From Phoma sp. XZ068 (lineage: Eukaryota; Ascomycota; Dothideomycetes; Pleosporales; Didymellaceae), in the NCBI GenBank assembly GCA_004835665.1, contig RBKR01000004.1:1116001-1180000 (forward strand): a DNA stretch of 64,000 nt, read 5' to 3'. The translations under genes and the position numbers were made by a program. Below the pieces are notes generated by a model, which ran no database searches, was not told the DNA's origin, and saw only the letters and a list, made by a program, of their open reading frames with translations. Of this stretch, positions 9,157 through 20,476 are shown one piece after another; the first letter of the stretch is position 1, and every line of letters begins with the position of its first letter.

Positions 9157-12100
9157 CTATGAAGACAAACCGAAAGCTCCTGCAACTAAGTCGGCTTCTT
9201 CCATTGCGTGTACCTTCTTCGATCCGGTTGCCACTGCAGCCGCCGATGCGCGACCGGCGTATCTGAGCTTTCGGCCTCCCTGACCGTTGCAACTACTGAG
9301 GATGCGTTCCATCCTGTCCCTCACGTAGTACCATGCACCACTATTATAGGGCTCTTCTTGACACCAAACAATGTCTTTCGCTGCTGGATATTGGTCAAGA
9401 ACCTTCTGTAAACGATGTTTCGGAAATGGATGCAGTTCTTCGAGACGAATAATAGCAGCATCCGTTATGTCATTCTTATGACGATGTTCATGCAATGCGG
9501 CGAAAACTTGGCCACTGCAGAAGATGATCTTCTCGACGCTTTGTATGATGTCAGATGTTTTGAGGTGCTCAGGATCGTTGAGCACAGGCTGAAATTCAGT
9601 GGAGCCTATCAGCTCAGACACCTTGGATCGCGCAAGTGGATGTCGGAGGAGAGACTTGGAGAAGAACAGAACCAGTGCTACAGAACCGTCAATGCAACGT
9701 CGTATGCGCGTGCCAAAAATCACTTACGTTTCTTGTACGGCGAGAGCACTTGCCTTCGCAGAGTATGGAACAGATTTGCAGGTGTTGTCGGATACGCGAT
9801 GCGCAAATTACAATCTTTCTGTTGTGTTGCCTCCTCAGCCCAAACATCTGGTGCCTCATTGCAAAGTTCGAGGAAGCGACCCAGCCGAGCTGACGAGTGT
9901 TCTGGACCTTGTCCATCGTAGCCATGAGGTAGAGATAAGACGAGGCTGGATTGTAGGCCCCACTTTGCCTCACCAGAAGCAATGAATTGATCAACGATGA
10001 CTTGTGCATTGTTGACGAAGTCACCAAATTGTGCTTCCCACATGGTAAGCGAGTCTAGGGCACCGAGGGAGTAGCCGTAGTCAAACCCCAGAACACCAAA
10101 TTCGCTCAAAGGGGAGTTGTATACCATGTAGGAGGCTTGCTTGCCGCCGAGGTTATCGAGAGGAGCCCATGTGTCGTATGTGTTTTGGTCGTGAAAGACT
10201 GAATGCCGTTGGGAGAACGTTCCCCTTTGTACATCCTCGCCACTAAGACGTACACCATGACCGTCTTTCAATAAGGATCCAAAGGCCAGTGCCTCAGCGG
10301 TAGCCCAGTCAACCTCGCCCGTGTCGAAATCTTTCTTTTTGCTGCGGAGGATGCGAATCAACGTTCGATGAGGGGTAAAATTGTCGGGTGTTGTTGTAAT
10401 CTGTTCAATTATTCCAGTCAAAGTGCTCTTATTTACCGCTGTAGTCGCTGCGACAGACCCGACGTTTAGTGGTGTATTTGAAGTTTCTGTGCAATATTGG
10501 GATTGTTTCAAAGTCTCATCAAGCTGATCCCAATGTTGCTGCTTACACGACTGGATAAAGCCAGCATCGACCACGACCTCATTGACCAGCTGTTCATTGT
10601 ATGCTTCGAGAATTGGAATCTTTTCGGCAATTGCATTATACATCTCAGGCTGAGTGAAGCTTGCTTGATCGATCTCATTGTGACCGAACCGCCTGTAGCA
10701 TACGAAGTCGATCATGATATCACTGTGAAATTTGGCTCTCCAGTCTGCCGCGAGCTGAAAGACAGAGACTATAGCCTCTGGATCATCGGAATTGACATGG
10801 AGAATTGGCGCTTCAACGTACTTAGCGATGTCGGTGCAGAATCTGGTAGATCTCGAGCTTGTAGGGTCGGTCGTGAAGCCAACCTGATTGTTGACAGTGA
10901 TGCGTATTGTACCGTCGACTTCATAGCCCTTCAGTTTTGAAAGATTCAACACCTCGTAAACCGATCCTTGACCGGATATTGCAGCATCTGTGTGCATGGT
11001 AATGGGAAGAACCATCGAGGAACCGGCGCTGCCAAAAATATCTTGAGCTGCCCTGGCTTTGCCTTGAGCTGCAGGACCAGTCGCTTCAAGATGAGAAGGG
11101 TTTGGTAAGACTTCGATTCCGACTTTTTTGCCGCTAGTGGTTGTCCGTTCGCCTTTCATGCCGTAGTGGTATTTGACATCACCAGAACGTCCGATCTCGA
11201 CACCTGGTTCTGTCGTGCCTGAAAATTGCCTAAAAGTCCACTCGGGGCTCATCTGGAAAACGCTACTGAATATATTCAGCCTCCCACGATGGCACTGGCT
11301 CAGAACGACCTGTCGTGTCCCGTGCTCATCAGCTGAGTGATCGATCAAAGCACACAATCCCGGAACTATGGCTTCCAGTCCATCTAACCCGAAACGCTTC
11401 TCATTTGGAAACTTGTTTGCCAGGAAGCGCTCTAACACGGTACCACGCGCCAGATCATCAAGTATTCTTTCCTTCTGTGCGGCTGTAGGCAGCTCAAGTC
11501 CAATTCTCTTCGCCTTGTCACACAACCAAGCTCTTTTGGTTGGGTCTGTAACATGGGATAGTTCTATCCCGACCGAACCACAGTATATCCGCTCGCAAGT
11601 CGCGATGACTTCTCGCAAACTAAAAGAGGGGCTGCTTAACTCTTCGAGGCCAACAGACAACAGACCATTTATGTCGATCACAAGATCGATATCAAAATCG
11701 GTGACGCCATTGTTATCGAAGTTGGAGGCGCTTGGCAAGTCCACATCGTATTGACCTGTGACATCGGTAATTGATCCAAGAGGGTTGATGTTCGCCTTGG
11801 TGTGGCCGTACTCCCTGTAGGCACGGATAATGTCTCGAGCTTTGCTAACGTAAAGCAATTTTTGCTGTCCTTTCGACGCTTTCGAATATACCGCACTGTG
11901 TCCAAGGAAATGTGCTCCAGGTGCAAGGCTGGGTGGAGGATGGTACGCACTGGAAGCAGGAAATGAGGTGTCTTCTATGTTCTCGAAGTATGTTTGCCAT
12001 GATATATGCACAGATTTTGGGTCTTTCTGCCACTGTCGATATGTTGCATCAAGGTAGCGTGTTGAACCACCGTGAAGGAAGCTGTCAACTGGACTCGGAG

Positions 12101-12257
12101 AGCTGTGCACTGCAACCCCTTCCACAGCCCCATGACTTGCTAACGTGCGCCGCAGGGCGGATGAGATACGGAAGGCCTTGGTTCTAGGTCGACCAATAGG
12201 TAGTGCCCCATTGACAATACACAACCTGCTCGGGTGGATACTTTTCAGTACGTACAT
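9157..12257 (-). CDS. 2-oxoglutarate dehydrogenase E1 component (probable paralogue)
   Basis: Exons 9728-12257 and 9157-9677 flank a 50-nt intron (GTAAGT donor, TGTAG acceptor) and give 1016 aa, the usual length for a eukaryotic E1o. The ATG at 12257 begins a basic, hydroxylated mitochondrial presequence. The N-terminal E1o motif (YRQWQKDPKSVHISW) and the active-site segment HRGRLN are present, followed by the TPP region DAAISGQG to VNNQVGFTTDP, then CYRRFGHNE. The C-terminal domain has FFSKSLLRHPLARS and WCQEEPYNSGAW. The enzyme decarboxylates 2-oxoglutarate and passes the succinyl group to E2. Oddity: the usual HGDAA of the TPP motif reads HTDAA. It lies directly downstream of the E2 gene on the same strand. 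Fungi normally need one E1o gene, unlinked to E2, so I suspect a cluster-specific copy; a related 2-oxo acid (such as 2-oxoadipate) remains possible. Confidence 0.88.
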
Positions 12258-12538
12258 ATCGTAAACAAATGCGGTCGAGAAGATGAAAGATACTTCTAGC
12301 TCAGTCAAGCGACACGAGCGTGGGCGGTATTATTGATTATCTGTGAATGATGTCGACTATGCTTTACAGAGCTCTTGTTGATAGTGGTTCGTCCGTCCTC
12401 GGAAGCAAATGCACATGTGCCGAATATCGTACCGAGCTATCCGAAGCCCGAAACCCCATGTCACGTCAACGGTGCGCATTTTATACGGGCAAGTTCAGCC
12501 TACCTGTATAGCCTATGATGTATGTTCCAAGATCATTT

Positions 12539-14029
12539 TCATGTGAAATGCAAAAGCATTCTGCCCGGATCTTCGACGTTGCTTTTGACGGTGTTGAGGA
12601 ACTGAGCCGCTTCACGGCTATCGATGAGCCTATGATCATACGTGATAGTGATATACATAATCTTCAATAGTCAGTTTCGATACTGGAGTACGTTTTGGAC
12701 TATTAAGGTAGGCTCACGGGTCGAATGACAAGCTGTCCGTTGCTGACAACAGGCTCGTCACGGATACTGTTCATATTGAAGACAGCTGATTGCGGATAAT
12801 TGATCACTGGCGTGCCAAACAACGACCCGAATATACCGGGGTTGCTAATCGTGAAGTTACCGCCGCTGATGTCGTCTAGCGTAATTTTTCCATCCCTAGC
12901 CTGCCGTTCGTTAGTCTGGCGTCAGTTCGTAAAGATAAGGATCGTTGCTGACCTTCTTAGCGAACCTTGCGACGTCTTTCTCGATCGTTATGATATCCTT
13001 CGACTCACAGCTCCGTAAAACTGGAGTGACGAGACCTTTTGGTGTCGAAACGGCGACACTGATGTCTACATAGTCTCTGTAGGTGATACAGGCATTGTCT
13101 ATGTCCATGGACGCGTTGACTTCAGGCACTTCCAGCGCTGCTATAGTCGCAGCTCGGGTGAATGCGCCCATGTAGCCGAGACGCACCCCATGGCGCTCAA
13201 GCACTGTCTCTTTGTACATCTTGCGCATTTCCATCAAAGCCGACATGTCCACCTGCTGCATAGCAGTCAACGATGCTGTACGATTCTGAGACTCCTTGAG
13301 ACGTTTAGCAATCGTTAGGCGCATGCGTGGCATAGGTACAGTCTTCTCTCTATGGCTCCGAACTTCAATCCCTGGCTGCCTCTGTAGGTCTTGTTGTGGT
13401 GCTTCCGACGATTTGAGTGAATTGGTTGGTGCTGTTTCAATCGATGGAACCTGGGTACTATGTGATTTCTGGCATTGCTGCTTCATTGGTAAAGCTGGTG
13501 GGGTCTGAGAATGATTTGTCCTATCCTTCGCGGTCGTGAGGGGGTTCTCAAGATGATGATCTCCTAGTTCAGTCGAGCCGTATGTACGATGTTGCTTCGC
13601 CTGGTTCGGAGAAGAGGTTTCAGCAGCTTCCGTCTCGAGAATTGCAACCTTTTGTCCCACTCCAACCGTATCACCTTCGGCAACCAGAAACTCCACAATG
13701 CGTCCACTACCCGGCGCATCAATTGTGACGTCTATTTTATCTGTCTCAATAATAGCAATCTCATCGTTGACATCGACTCTGTCGTTGATCTTGCGCTGAA
13801 AAGCCGTGAGGGTCCCTTCTGAGATGGACTCAGCCATCTCAGGCACGAGGATGGTGAGTCTCTCCAAACGTCCTGGTGAAGTCGCAAACCCTTGCTTCTG
13901 TGCCTGGCCGATAAAAAGATGCTTGAAAGCGAGCAATCGCGTATTGGTGTCGTCCCGCATAGCCGGTATGGGTGGCCGCAGCGAGAATTGGCACATGCGC
14001 TGAACGCAGTAATTTCGCATGGTCGGCAT
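12539..14029 (-). CDS. Dihydrolipoyl succinyltransferase, E2 of 2-oxoglutarate dehydrogenase (probable paralogue)
   Basis: Exons 12953-14029, 12718-12900 and 12539-12661 are separated by introns of 52 and 56 nt (GTCAGC and GTGAGC donors, CTAAC and CTGAC branches) and give 460 aa, close to yeast Kgd2. Layout: a basic mitochondrial leader; one lipoyl domain (about 57-133) with the lipoyl Lys98 in ETDKIDVTID; a long Q/S/T/P-rich linker without an E3-binding domain, as usual in eukaryotic E2o; then the catalytic core from about residue 230 (MPRMRLTIAKRLKESQN, RDYVDISVAVSTPKGLVTPV, ARDGKITLDDISGGNFTIS, ITYDHRLIDSREA). The catalytic His and Asp of DHRLID are present, but the following Gly of the usual DGREA is Ser. 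The gene ends 281 bp before the E1 start on the same strand, so the two halves of one complex are neighbours. Confidence 0.9.
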
Positions 14030-14327
14030 TTATGCGTGTCCTGTTATCCAGAGTATGAAAGGAAGATTTTATCTTTACGCAGGCAGCAAACCATGTGGTG
14101 TTTTAGGAGGTGCAATCAGCACGCGCCGGCTGTACTTTCCGAGGACATCCGAGTGCCGAGATGTGCTCAAACCGCCCTCGCAATTAGCAGGAAAACGTGG
14201 ATGCAAGACATGTCTCTGAAACCCCGATGCTAGTGTTTTTGGTGTATTGCAGGCACGGCAGCTTGACGTAGACGCCCATATTGTGACTTGGCGATAGGAA
14301 TCTCACGAGGTCCATGGATCATCTGAA

Positions 14328-16757
14328 TTATATGCCTTGAAACAATTCTTGTTCCAAAGTCTCCCAGTCTGCCTGTTCAACGCCGGTGAAAGAGAGTCCG
14401 GGCGGGTGATATGTCCAATATAGTGAATCTATGTCGTCAAGCGGAAGACTGGCAAGGTCCGCACCCACGATGTCGATGTTTCTTCCATTGCTCTCAGCAT
14501 CGTCATGAGCGTTAGACTGCCGAAAGGGTGGATCTATTGCAGACTGCTCCTGTGCATTGGGTGATACTGAGTGTCTGTGTCCATTGGTAAATGAGAATGG
14601 TAGCGTTAACGATCCAATAGCGGTTGGGGTCACAGATGCCGCTTGTGACGCGGTGCCAGTTGCTGGCTGAACCGGTGCGAGGTGGGCGCACATCTGCTCA
14701 AGCTCAGTCAAGCGGCTTGCAGCAGCACGATTACCCAAATTTGCGAGGTAATTTAGTATGCTTCTGCACCCGTTGATGCCCTCAAGGCCCAAATTTTTGC
14801 CAGGATCAATTGCTTCAACGAGCACGAAGATAAAGCCGACCGAAAACGTGGCATCAAGGTCCAGGAACGCGTGTTTCGCTAGGAATGCATCAGCTTAGCG
14901 AAGAGGAAATTGACGCGATAGTGATGCTATACCGAGGATCTCTCTGGCACGTAACTGTTTCAAGATCACCAGCATTTTGGATGAGGTCTCGACACATATC
15001 TCGCCCAACCTTATCAAAGATGAATTCATCGCATTCAGCGCTTGGGCACCGTCGGGTTGACGGTTTTGTCGGGCCATGTGCAGCAGAATTGGGCGCACAG
15101 CGTGGATCACAGCCTACAGCGCATCAGATCAGCTTGAATTGTGAATCGAAGGCACATACAGAGAAGACAGATATATATAGACCGGCGCTTGTCCTTGCTG
15201 AAATCAAAGGAGCTTCTGCGAAGGGTTTTCCGGCTACGATGAGTCTTGATGTTTCAAAGATCATCGTATACTCTGCCGGCATAGTGGCTTCTATGTCATG
15301 TAGAGCCCGAAGTATGCTTTGCACATTGCTGGTGAATTCTTGTTCTTGTGTATCTTTGCGAGAGTAGATTGCTGCCGTTTGATCAGTATCAAGTATATTC
15401 CCTCATCCCGACAGCTTACTAGATGTGATGCGCCCCGTAACTCTCGCTGTTTGCGTATTGACGGCTAGAGCGGTTGCTGATGCGTAGCCAGGTGCGTCGA
15501 ACGGACCACGAGTACTGATAGCATGGTCCTCAATAGACATAGGATAGCCTCCTGCCGCACATAGCCTTCTATCTTGCATATACACAGACCACCAAAGTCG
15601 ATTACAGCGTATGTTTTCGGATCTATAACTGATGTCACCATTATTGTGCAGCCCGTGGCTGATAGCAAGATGGAGGGCCATGTTTGACTAGGTGCAACAT
15701 CAGCCCATTGGTACGATGGTGTTCAAGTATAACCTACATAGAGATAAGCATCGACCTTTCGATCCGTGATTTGCAAGTACAAGGCAGTCAGAGCAGGGAC
15801 TTCGATACCGAGCAGGTGGTGTTGACGCAAACTGAGGCAGGTAGGCATACGGCGCATTGCCTCGTTGAAGAACTTTGTCCCGGGTAGATCGCCATTGTCC
15901 TCAGATCTAGCCTGAAGAAGACGACCAATGGCAAAGACTAAGCACATCTGCACTATCAACAATTCCGCAACGTTGATCTGTGACGTGTCTGTGTAGACGA
16001 GGGACATGTTGTCGGCGAAGATGCGCACGTCGAACAGTTGCTGCGAAACACCGACATGGCTTACAACGAGCTCAAGCATCTCGTTAGCTTCATTTTCTGC
16101 GGGCCATCCCTCAATAGCGGCTGCGCTGCCTGAAGGACTAACGACAGTGGCTCGTGAAGGTCCAGACACGAGAAGCATTCGAACTTCAGAACCGAACGTC
16201 TCAGTCGATGACAACGCTGACGCCGGTGCGACTGACAAGTGTAGTTAGTGTGCTGTATAGAAAACTTCTGTTCAAACTTTGACCAACCTCTACCAGTACT
16301 TTCTGGAGACGGCATGGCTGCGGCAGGAGCCGTGTAACCTGAGCCGGTCAGGTTTGCTCGCGGGGTTCTTGGCTCAGAAGCCCCTGGAACGAATGGTGAT
16401 AGAGGCGAAACATGGTTTGCTTGTGGCGGTGATCGAACGTTGATGTATTCGTTCTGTGCTGGTGCGGTGCCTGTTTGTTGCTCGAACCTGGCTACCTTTT
16501 CCTGCAGTTCACGCAATTGTCTGCGAGAGAATCAGAAGAAGTACGTAGTTCATACAGAGGACGCCTTACGACGAGTATGCCAATTTGCGTTTCTCAGGCC
16601 GCGAAAATATGCATTCGTACGATCTGTGCGAGCAGTAGCTGCACGGTTGCTGGCCTGAGCACTTGACCTTCTTGTCTCTGCACACGTCGCAAGCATTCGA
16701 TGTCCGTGCCGCATCAGCAGACCGCACTGGTCGTCGCGGTCTTGCAGTATCCTCCAT
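14328..16757 (-). CDS. Zn2Cys6 transcription factor with fungal-specific regulatory domain, seven exons
   Basis: Proposed exons: 16570-16757, 16294-16520 (or from 16288), 15738-16231, 15420-15687, 15160-15371, 14933-15113 and 14328-14878; all junctions keep frame and give about 706 aa. The binuclear zinc cluster is C-x2-C-x6-C-x5-C-x2-C-x6-C (Cys23 to Cys49). It is followed by a short coiled segment (QLRELQEKVARFEQQ) and a Pro/Ser-rich linker. The fungal_trans domain includes ALYLQITDRKVDAYLY, MALHLAISHGLH, RLWWSVYMQDRRL and AVIHAVRPILLHMARQ, and the C-terminus is Ser/Pro-rich and acidic. Introns are 46-62 nt; the second donor is ambiguous. It is a nuclear DNA-binding regulator, probably of the surrounding genes because it sits between the E2 and acyl-CoA dehydrogenase genes on the same strand. 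Its target site cannot be read from the sequence. Confidence 0.82.
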
Positions 16758-17017
16758 TGACGATATCGAAATTAGTCATGATGGTGTAGTGGACATTCTC
16801 AGAAGTCGTGAGGTGCCTTCTTAGCTTATTAGCGGCGGCCTCGGCTGCTTACACAACGCGTGGACGCGTCCAACCAGCACGGCTTTCATCATCCAATCAA
16901 GATTGCCGGCACCTCACTTGACGTCGTTTGCTCGTGCACGCTTTGGAACGATTTGCGGGTTTGTGTATGTCTACAATGTATTCATAATGTGCAAGAATGG
17001 TTCCACACGCTACTTCC

Positions 17018-18316
17018 TCAATAACTGCGTGGTAACTCCAAGACCTTCTCGCTAACATAGTTTAAGATCATCTCTCGGCTGACAGGCGCAATACGTGGTA
17101 CCATGCACTCTCTGAACCAGCGCTCAACATCATACTCGGCTGCATATCCCATGCCACCGTGAGCCAATATCGCTCTCTCACAAGCTTTAAATGCCGCTTC
17201 TGCGGCGAGATACTTTGCACTGTTTGCCGCAATGCCAACAGCATCTTGCCGAATGGAAGAGTCTGTTGTACTCGCATCATACAGACGAGCAGCGTGATAC
17301 GTCGCTAGCTTCGCCGCTTCGAGGTTCATATATGCATCGGCCAGGGGATGAGCTATACCTTGATTCATACCAATGGGCCTGTTGAAAACGTGGCGCTCAC
17401 GAGCATAGCCAGCAGCTTTCGCCAGCGCTGCGTAACCCAATCCTAGTGCCTCGCCAGCAAGCAAGCACCTCTCAGCGTTCATGCCATCCAAGATGATTTT
17501 GAATCCTTGCCCTTCCTTGCCAATCAGGGTACTGGCAGGGATGCGGTAGTTGTCGAAGAATACCTCATTCGCGTCAACTGCACGACCTCCCATCTTCTTG
17601 ATTTTCTTGATGTCAAGTCCTGGACTGCTCTTGTCCACATCGATACAGAACAAAGAGAGCGCCTGACTGGGCTTGGGTGCCTCGTCAGCAGCCTGTGTCC
17701 GCGCGAGGAGGATCATTTTCGATGCGACTTGAGCACAGGTAATCCAAATCTTCTGGCCGGTAATCGAGTACGTATCATCATCCTGCTTCTGAGCGGTAGT
17801 CGTGAGTGCGAGGGTATTAAGGCCAGCATTGGGCTCTGTGACGCCAAAACACGTCCGCCATTTTCCGGAGATGATCTTCGGTATCGTCTCTTCGAGCTGC
17901 TCCTTGGTCCCGAATTTAGCCAATGGCTGCGTTGCGTATACATTCGCATGTATTGCCTGAGCTCCAGCCATGCCTGCTCCAGATTCGGCTATTGTTTGCA
18001 TCATAATGGTTGCTTCTGATATTCCTAAACCAGCGCCCCCATAAGCCTCTGGTAGTGCAACTCCAAGCCAGCCGTCAGCCGCAAGAGCCGCATGAAAGTC
18101 TTTGGGGTCGGTTCCATCTTGATCATGCTCCTGCCAATATGTATTTGGAAACTTCGCACAGACCTGGCTGATCGCTTCCCGAACCATGAGCTGGTTCTCG
18201 GTGAACCCTGTCGTTTCCATTATCCGCCGTGGTGTGGTGGTTGAAAACCCTCGATTCCGCGCAAACAGCCATGGCCGGCTGGAAGTCCGTAAAGCCGCTC
18301 TGCAAAGTTGAGACAT
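17018..18316 (-). CDS. Acyl-CoA dehydrogenase family protein, mitochondrial
   Basis: A 432-aa single-exon flavoprotein starting at the ATG at 18316 (the open frame begins one codon earlier with GTG). The first ~35 residues are Arg/Ser-rich with few acids and an RGFSTTTPRR stretch, a typical mitochondrial presequence. The acyl-CoA dehydrogenase fold follows: ALPEAYGGAG, then CFGVTEPNAGLNT and TGQKIWIT of the FAD/substrate barrel, MGGRAVDANEVFFDN, then the C-terminal helical bundle with GMNQGIAHPLADAYM and LAHGGMGYAAEYDVERWFRE. It would oxidise an acyl-CoA to the 2-enoyl-CoA and pass electrons to ETF. The subfamily is not clear: it is not an obvious glutaryl-CoA or short-chain enzyme, and bacterial FadE-like paralogues look similar. 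It is the most upstream of the five co-directional genes. Confidence 0.87.
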   Translation of the reverse strand: MSQLCRAALRTSSRPWLFARNRGFSTTTPRRIMETTGFTENQLMVREAISQVCAKFPNTYWQEHDQDGTDPKDFHAALAADGWLGVALPEAYGGAGLGISEATIMMQTIAESGAGMAGAQAIHANVYATQPLAKFGTKEQLEETIPKIISGKWRTCFGVTEPNAGLNTLALTTTAQKQDDDTYSITGQKIWITCAQVASKMILLARTQAADEAPKPSQALSLFCIDVDKSSPGLDIKKIKKMGGRAVDANEVFFDNYRIPASTLIGKEGQGFKIILDGMNAERCLLAGEALGLGYAALAKAAGYARERHVFNRPIGMNQGIAHPLADAYMNLEAAKLATYHAARLYDASTTDSSIRQDAVGIAANSAKYLAAEAAFKACERAILAHGGMGYAAEYDVERWFRECMVPRIAPVSREMILNYVSEKVLELPRSY

Positions 18317-19339
18317 CACTAGAGATGATAATCAGTTGCCTGAGCAGTCAAACGATGCTCAGCGACTGCAGTTATCGTTGAATATGATGGCGAAAGTACA
18401 TAGCCGACCTCCGGAATTTGAGTGGGTCAGGGTCTGCCTCGGAAGAGCGAAGCCGAAGCCGAATCACAGATCGACAGTGATCGCGGGTAACGTCTGGCGC
18501 CGAAGCTGTGCCTCCCCACCGACTTTGAAAGGCTGTTCAAAGTGAGTCGCAGTCTCGCCCTGCACGGGCTGTTGAAGCATGGTCGTTTATCTGCAGTTAC
18601 ACGATTGCCCAGAGGACATTGAGCTCTCAAAACAATTGAGGTCCTTGATGACGTCGATGGCTCTGTTTCGTGTTCGCATCGCTGGGTCGATTCTCGTTCG
18701 TTCCCAAGATGAACGAGAATAATTGGGAAACCCAACAGGTCGAGATGACATGGTGTGAGACCTTCCCGCAATTTTTATGTGGCTGGTCGAGTATTTCATC
18801 CGGTTACGAGTGTCTCCAGGTACACACATGCTCAGAAGAGATTTTGTGCTTTAACTCCGGTAACCCACCCTCACCGAAGACGGAATAATAGATACTGAAT
18901 CCTTGCGACCCCGCGGGGAATGGCACGCGGGGACATAATCGACCCAGTACATGAGCTGCAATCTGGGGTCGATTCGTGGAGCAATGTGTTCAGGCGTGGT
19001 CGCCCAGACATGGCCAAGTCGCTTGTAAACACCAAGACAACAGCAGCTGATACGATAGGCGGAAATCATCAGGACATCAATTTTTCCGGCTTCTCGTGGC
19101 TTAGAACTTCACAGGAACATGACAACTGCAGTCAACAGCAGCTTGGACAATGTAGAGTTGGAACTTTACCGTTGTGAGGGTATATCACTTTGACCGTATT
19201 GGGCGAACAGGGGTGATGAGCAAGTATTTAAAGATCGGGGGAGAGCTGCAGAAATGCATCATCACCAGCTGCAGAATTTCAGTCGACTTGAAGGACATTG
19301 ACTGCTCAACACTCACGTCACCTCAGTTCAACAGTCACA
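18317..19339. other. Divergent intergenic region between acyl-CoA dehydrogenase and pectate lyase
   Basis: 1.0 kb without a supported gene. It must hold promoters for both flanking genes. A TATA-like element belongs to the pectate lyase side (19225-19232). Nothing else recognised. Confidence 0.55.
19225..19232 (+). promoter_or_regulatory. TATA-like element of the pectate lyase gene
   Basis: TATTTAAA about 110 nt upstream of the ATG at 19340, followed by a C/A-rich leader. Assigned by position and composition only. Confidence 0.45.
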
Positions 19340-20368
19340 ATGAAGCTCACTTCTGCTCTCGTCGTTCCTCTTATCCCTGCACTGTCTTCGGCAGCTGTAC
19401 TTGGTCGCCGCCAGAATCAGCAAGGCGATGGTCCTCAAGGTGGTGCGGATGCTACACAGGGTGACCTTGGTGGACGCCCACCACCACGCTTCCCCTTCCC
19501 TCGCGTTGAGTTCCCGGTTCCCAAAGAAACAGTCGTCCTCAACGAGACCATGTACATCTACCCTGGTCAGACCTTCGATGGACAGATGAAGCGTTACGAG
19601 CGTGTAGAGGGCAGCTGTAACGAGCAGGCTGAGGGAACTGATGCCGATGCCGTTTTCAATCTCATGTCTGGAGCCACCATCAAGAACGTCATTATCGGCA
19701 AGCACCAGTCTGAGGGAATTCACGCACTCGGAGATGCCTGGGTTGAAAATGGTAAGCCAATTCTCCAAGATTCCCAATCCGTTTCTAACACTTGTATTAG
19801 TCTGGTGGGAAGACGTCTGCGAAGATGCTCTAACCTCCAAGGGCCTCAACACCCAACTTCGAGTTATTGGTGGTGGAGCCCGCAATGCCCAGGACAAGGT
19901 AAGTCACACGCCAAATCAAATAACTCAAGAAAAACAAGTGCTAATGGCCAAAAGATCTTCCAAGACAACTCTTTGGGCGGCAAGTTCAACATCACAGGCT
20001 TCTACGCCGAAACTTTTGGCACCTTCTACCAGTCCTGTGGCAACTGCCTGAACCAAGCCAAGCGCAATGTGACCATCCAGAACGTCATCGCCGTCAATGG
20101 CACCCGCATGGGCATAATCAACCCCAACTTCGGCGACGAGTACCGGATTAAGAACTCCCAGGTCCAGGACGTCAAGTTCATGGTCGACAAGGAAATCGGC
20201 AACAATGTCCAGACTGTGCCCTACACGGTCGGCACCGGGCCAGATGAGAAATACGCACTGTACAACATGACTCGCGATCACATCACCGGGTTCAACGGGA
20301 CCGCGACGAATGTTTACCAGCCAGAGAAGCCATATGAGTGGCTGTCTGAGTTCTGGCCGGAGAAGTAG
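19340..20368 (+). CDS. Secreted pectate lyase, polysaccharide lyase family 3
   Basis: Exons 19340-19751, 19801-19898 and 19955-20368 give 307 aa; introns are 49 and 56 nt with GTAAG donors and CTAAC/CTAAT branches. The ATG at 19340 begins a signal peptide (MKLTSALVVPLIPALSSA) with a probable Arg-Arg processing site just after it. A short Gln/Gly-rich spacer leads into the PL3 domain, which starts near FPVPKETVVL. Family features: FDGQMKRYER, EGTDADAVFNLMSGATIKNVIIG, VWWEDVCEDALT, and the parallel-beta-helix repeats KFNITGFYAE and VTIQNVIAVNGTR, with spaced Cys. PL3 enzymes cleave de-esterified pectin by beta-elimination and need calcium; they act outside the cell on plant wall. It ends 108 bp from the convergent VOC gene. 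Confidence 0.93.
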   Translation: MKLTSALVVPLIPALSSAAVLGRRQNQQGDGPQGGADATQGDLGGRPPPRFPFPRVEFPVPKETVVLNETMYIYPGQTFDGQMKRYERVEGSCNEQAEGTDADAVFNLMSGATIKNVIIGKHQSEGIHALGDAWVENGKPILQDSQSVSNTCISLVGRRLRRCSNLQGPQHPTSSYWWWSPQCPGQGKSHAKSNNSRKTSANGQKIFQDNSLGGKFNITGFYAETFGTFYQSCGNCLNQAKRNVTIQNVIAVNGTRMGIINPNFGDEYRIKNSQVQDVKFMVDKEIGNNVQTVPYTVGTGPDEKYALYNMTRDHITGFNGTATNVYQPEKPYEWLSEFWPEK

Positions 20369-20476
20369 ATGATTGATGAGCAGTGTGCGGTTAACGACTT
20401 GTATATAGACTAATCACTAATGCCCTCTCACTCTCCTATGACCCGCTGACTATTGTGAGAATTTCTGTCTGTCATA

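Noticed and set aside
9157..9727. Separate small ORF similar to the C-terminus of 2-oxoglutarate dehydrogenase
   Set aside because: It joins in frame to the large upstream exon across a 50-nt intron; it is the last exon, not an independent gene fragment.
9599..10027. Cluster of + and - strand ORFs over the E1 intron region
   Set aside because: Frame shadows of the E1 exons; the E1 frame explains the sequence.
12539..14029. Pyruvate dehydrogenase or branched-chain E2 as identity of the acyltransferase
   Set aside because: One lipoyl domain, no E3-binding domain, and the core wording (VDMSALMEMRKMYKE, GVRLGYMGAF) matches the succinyltransferase type.
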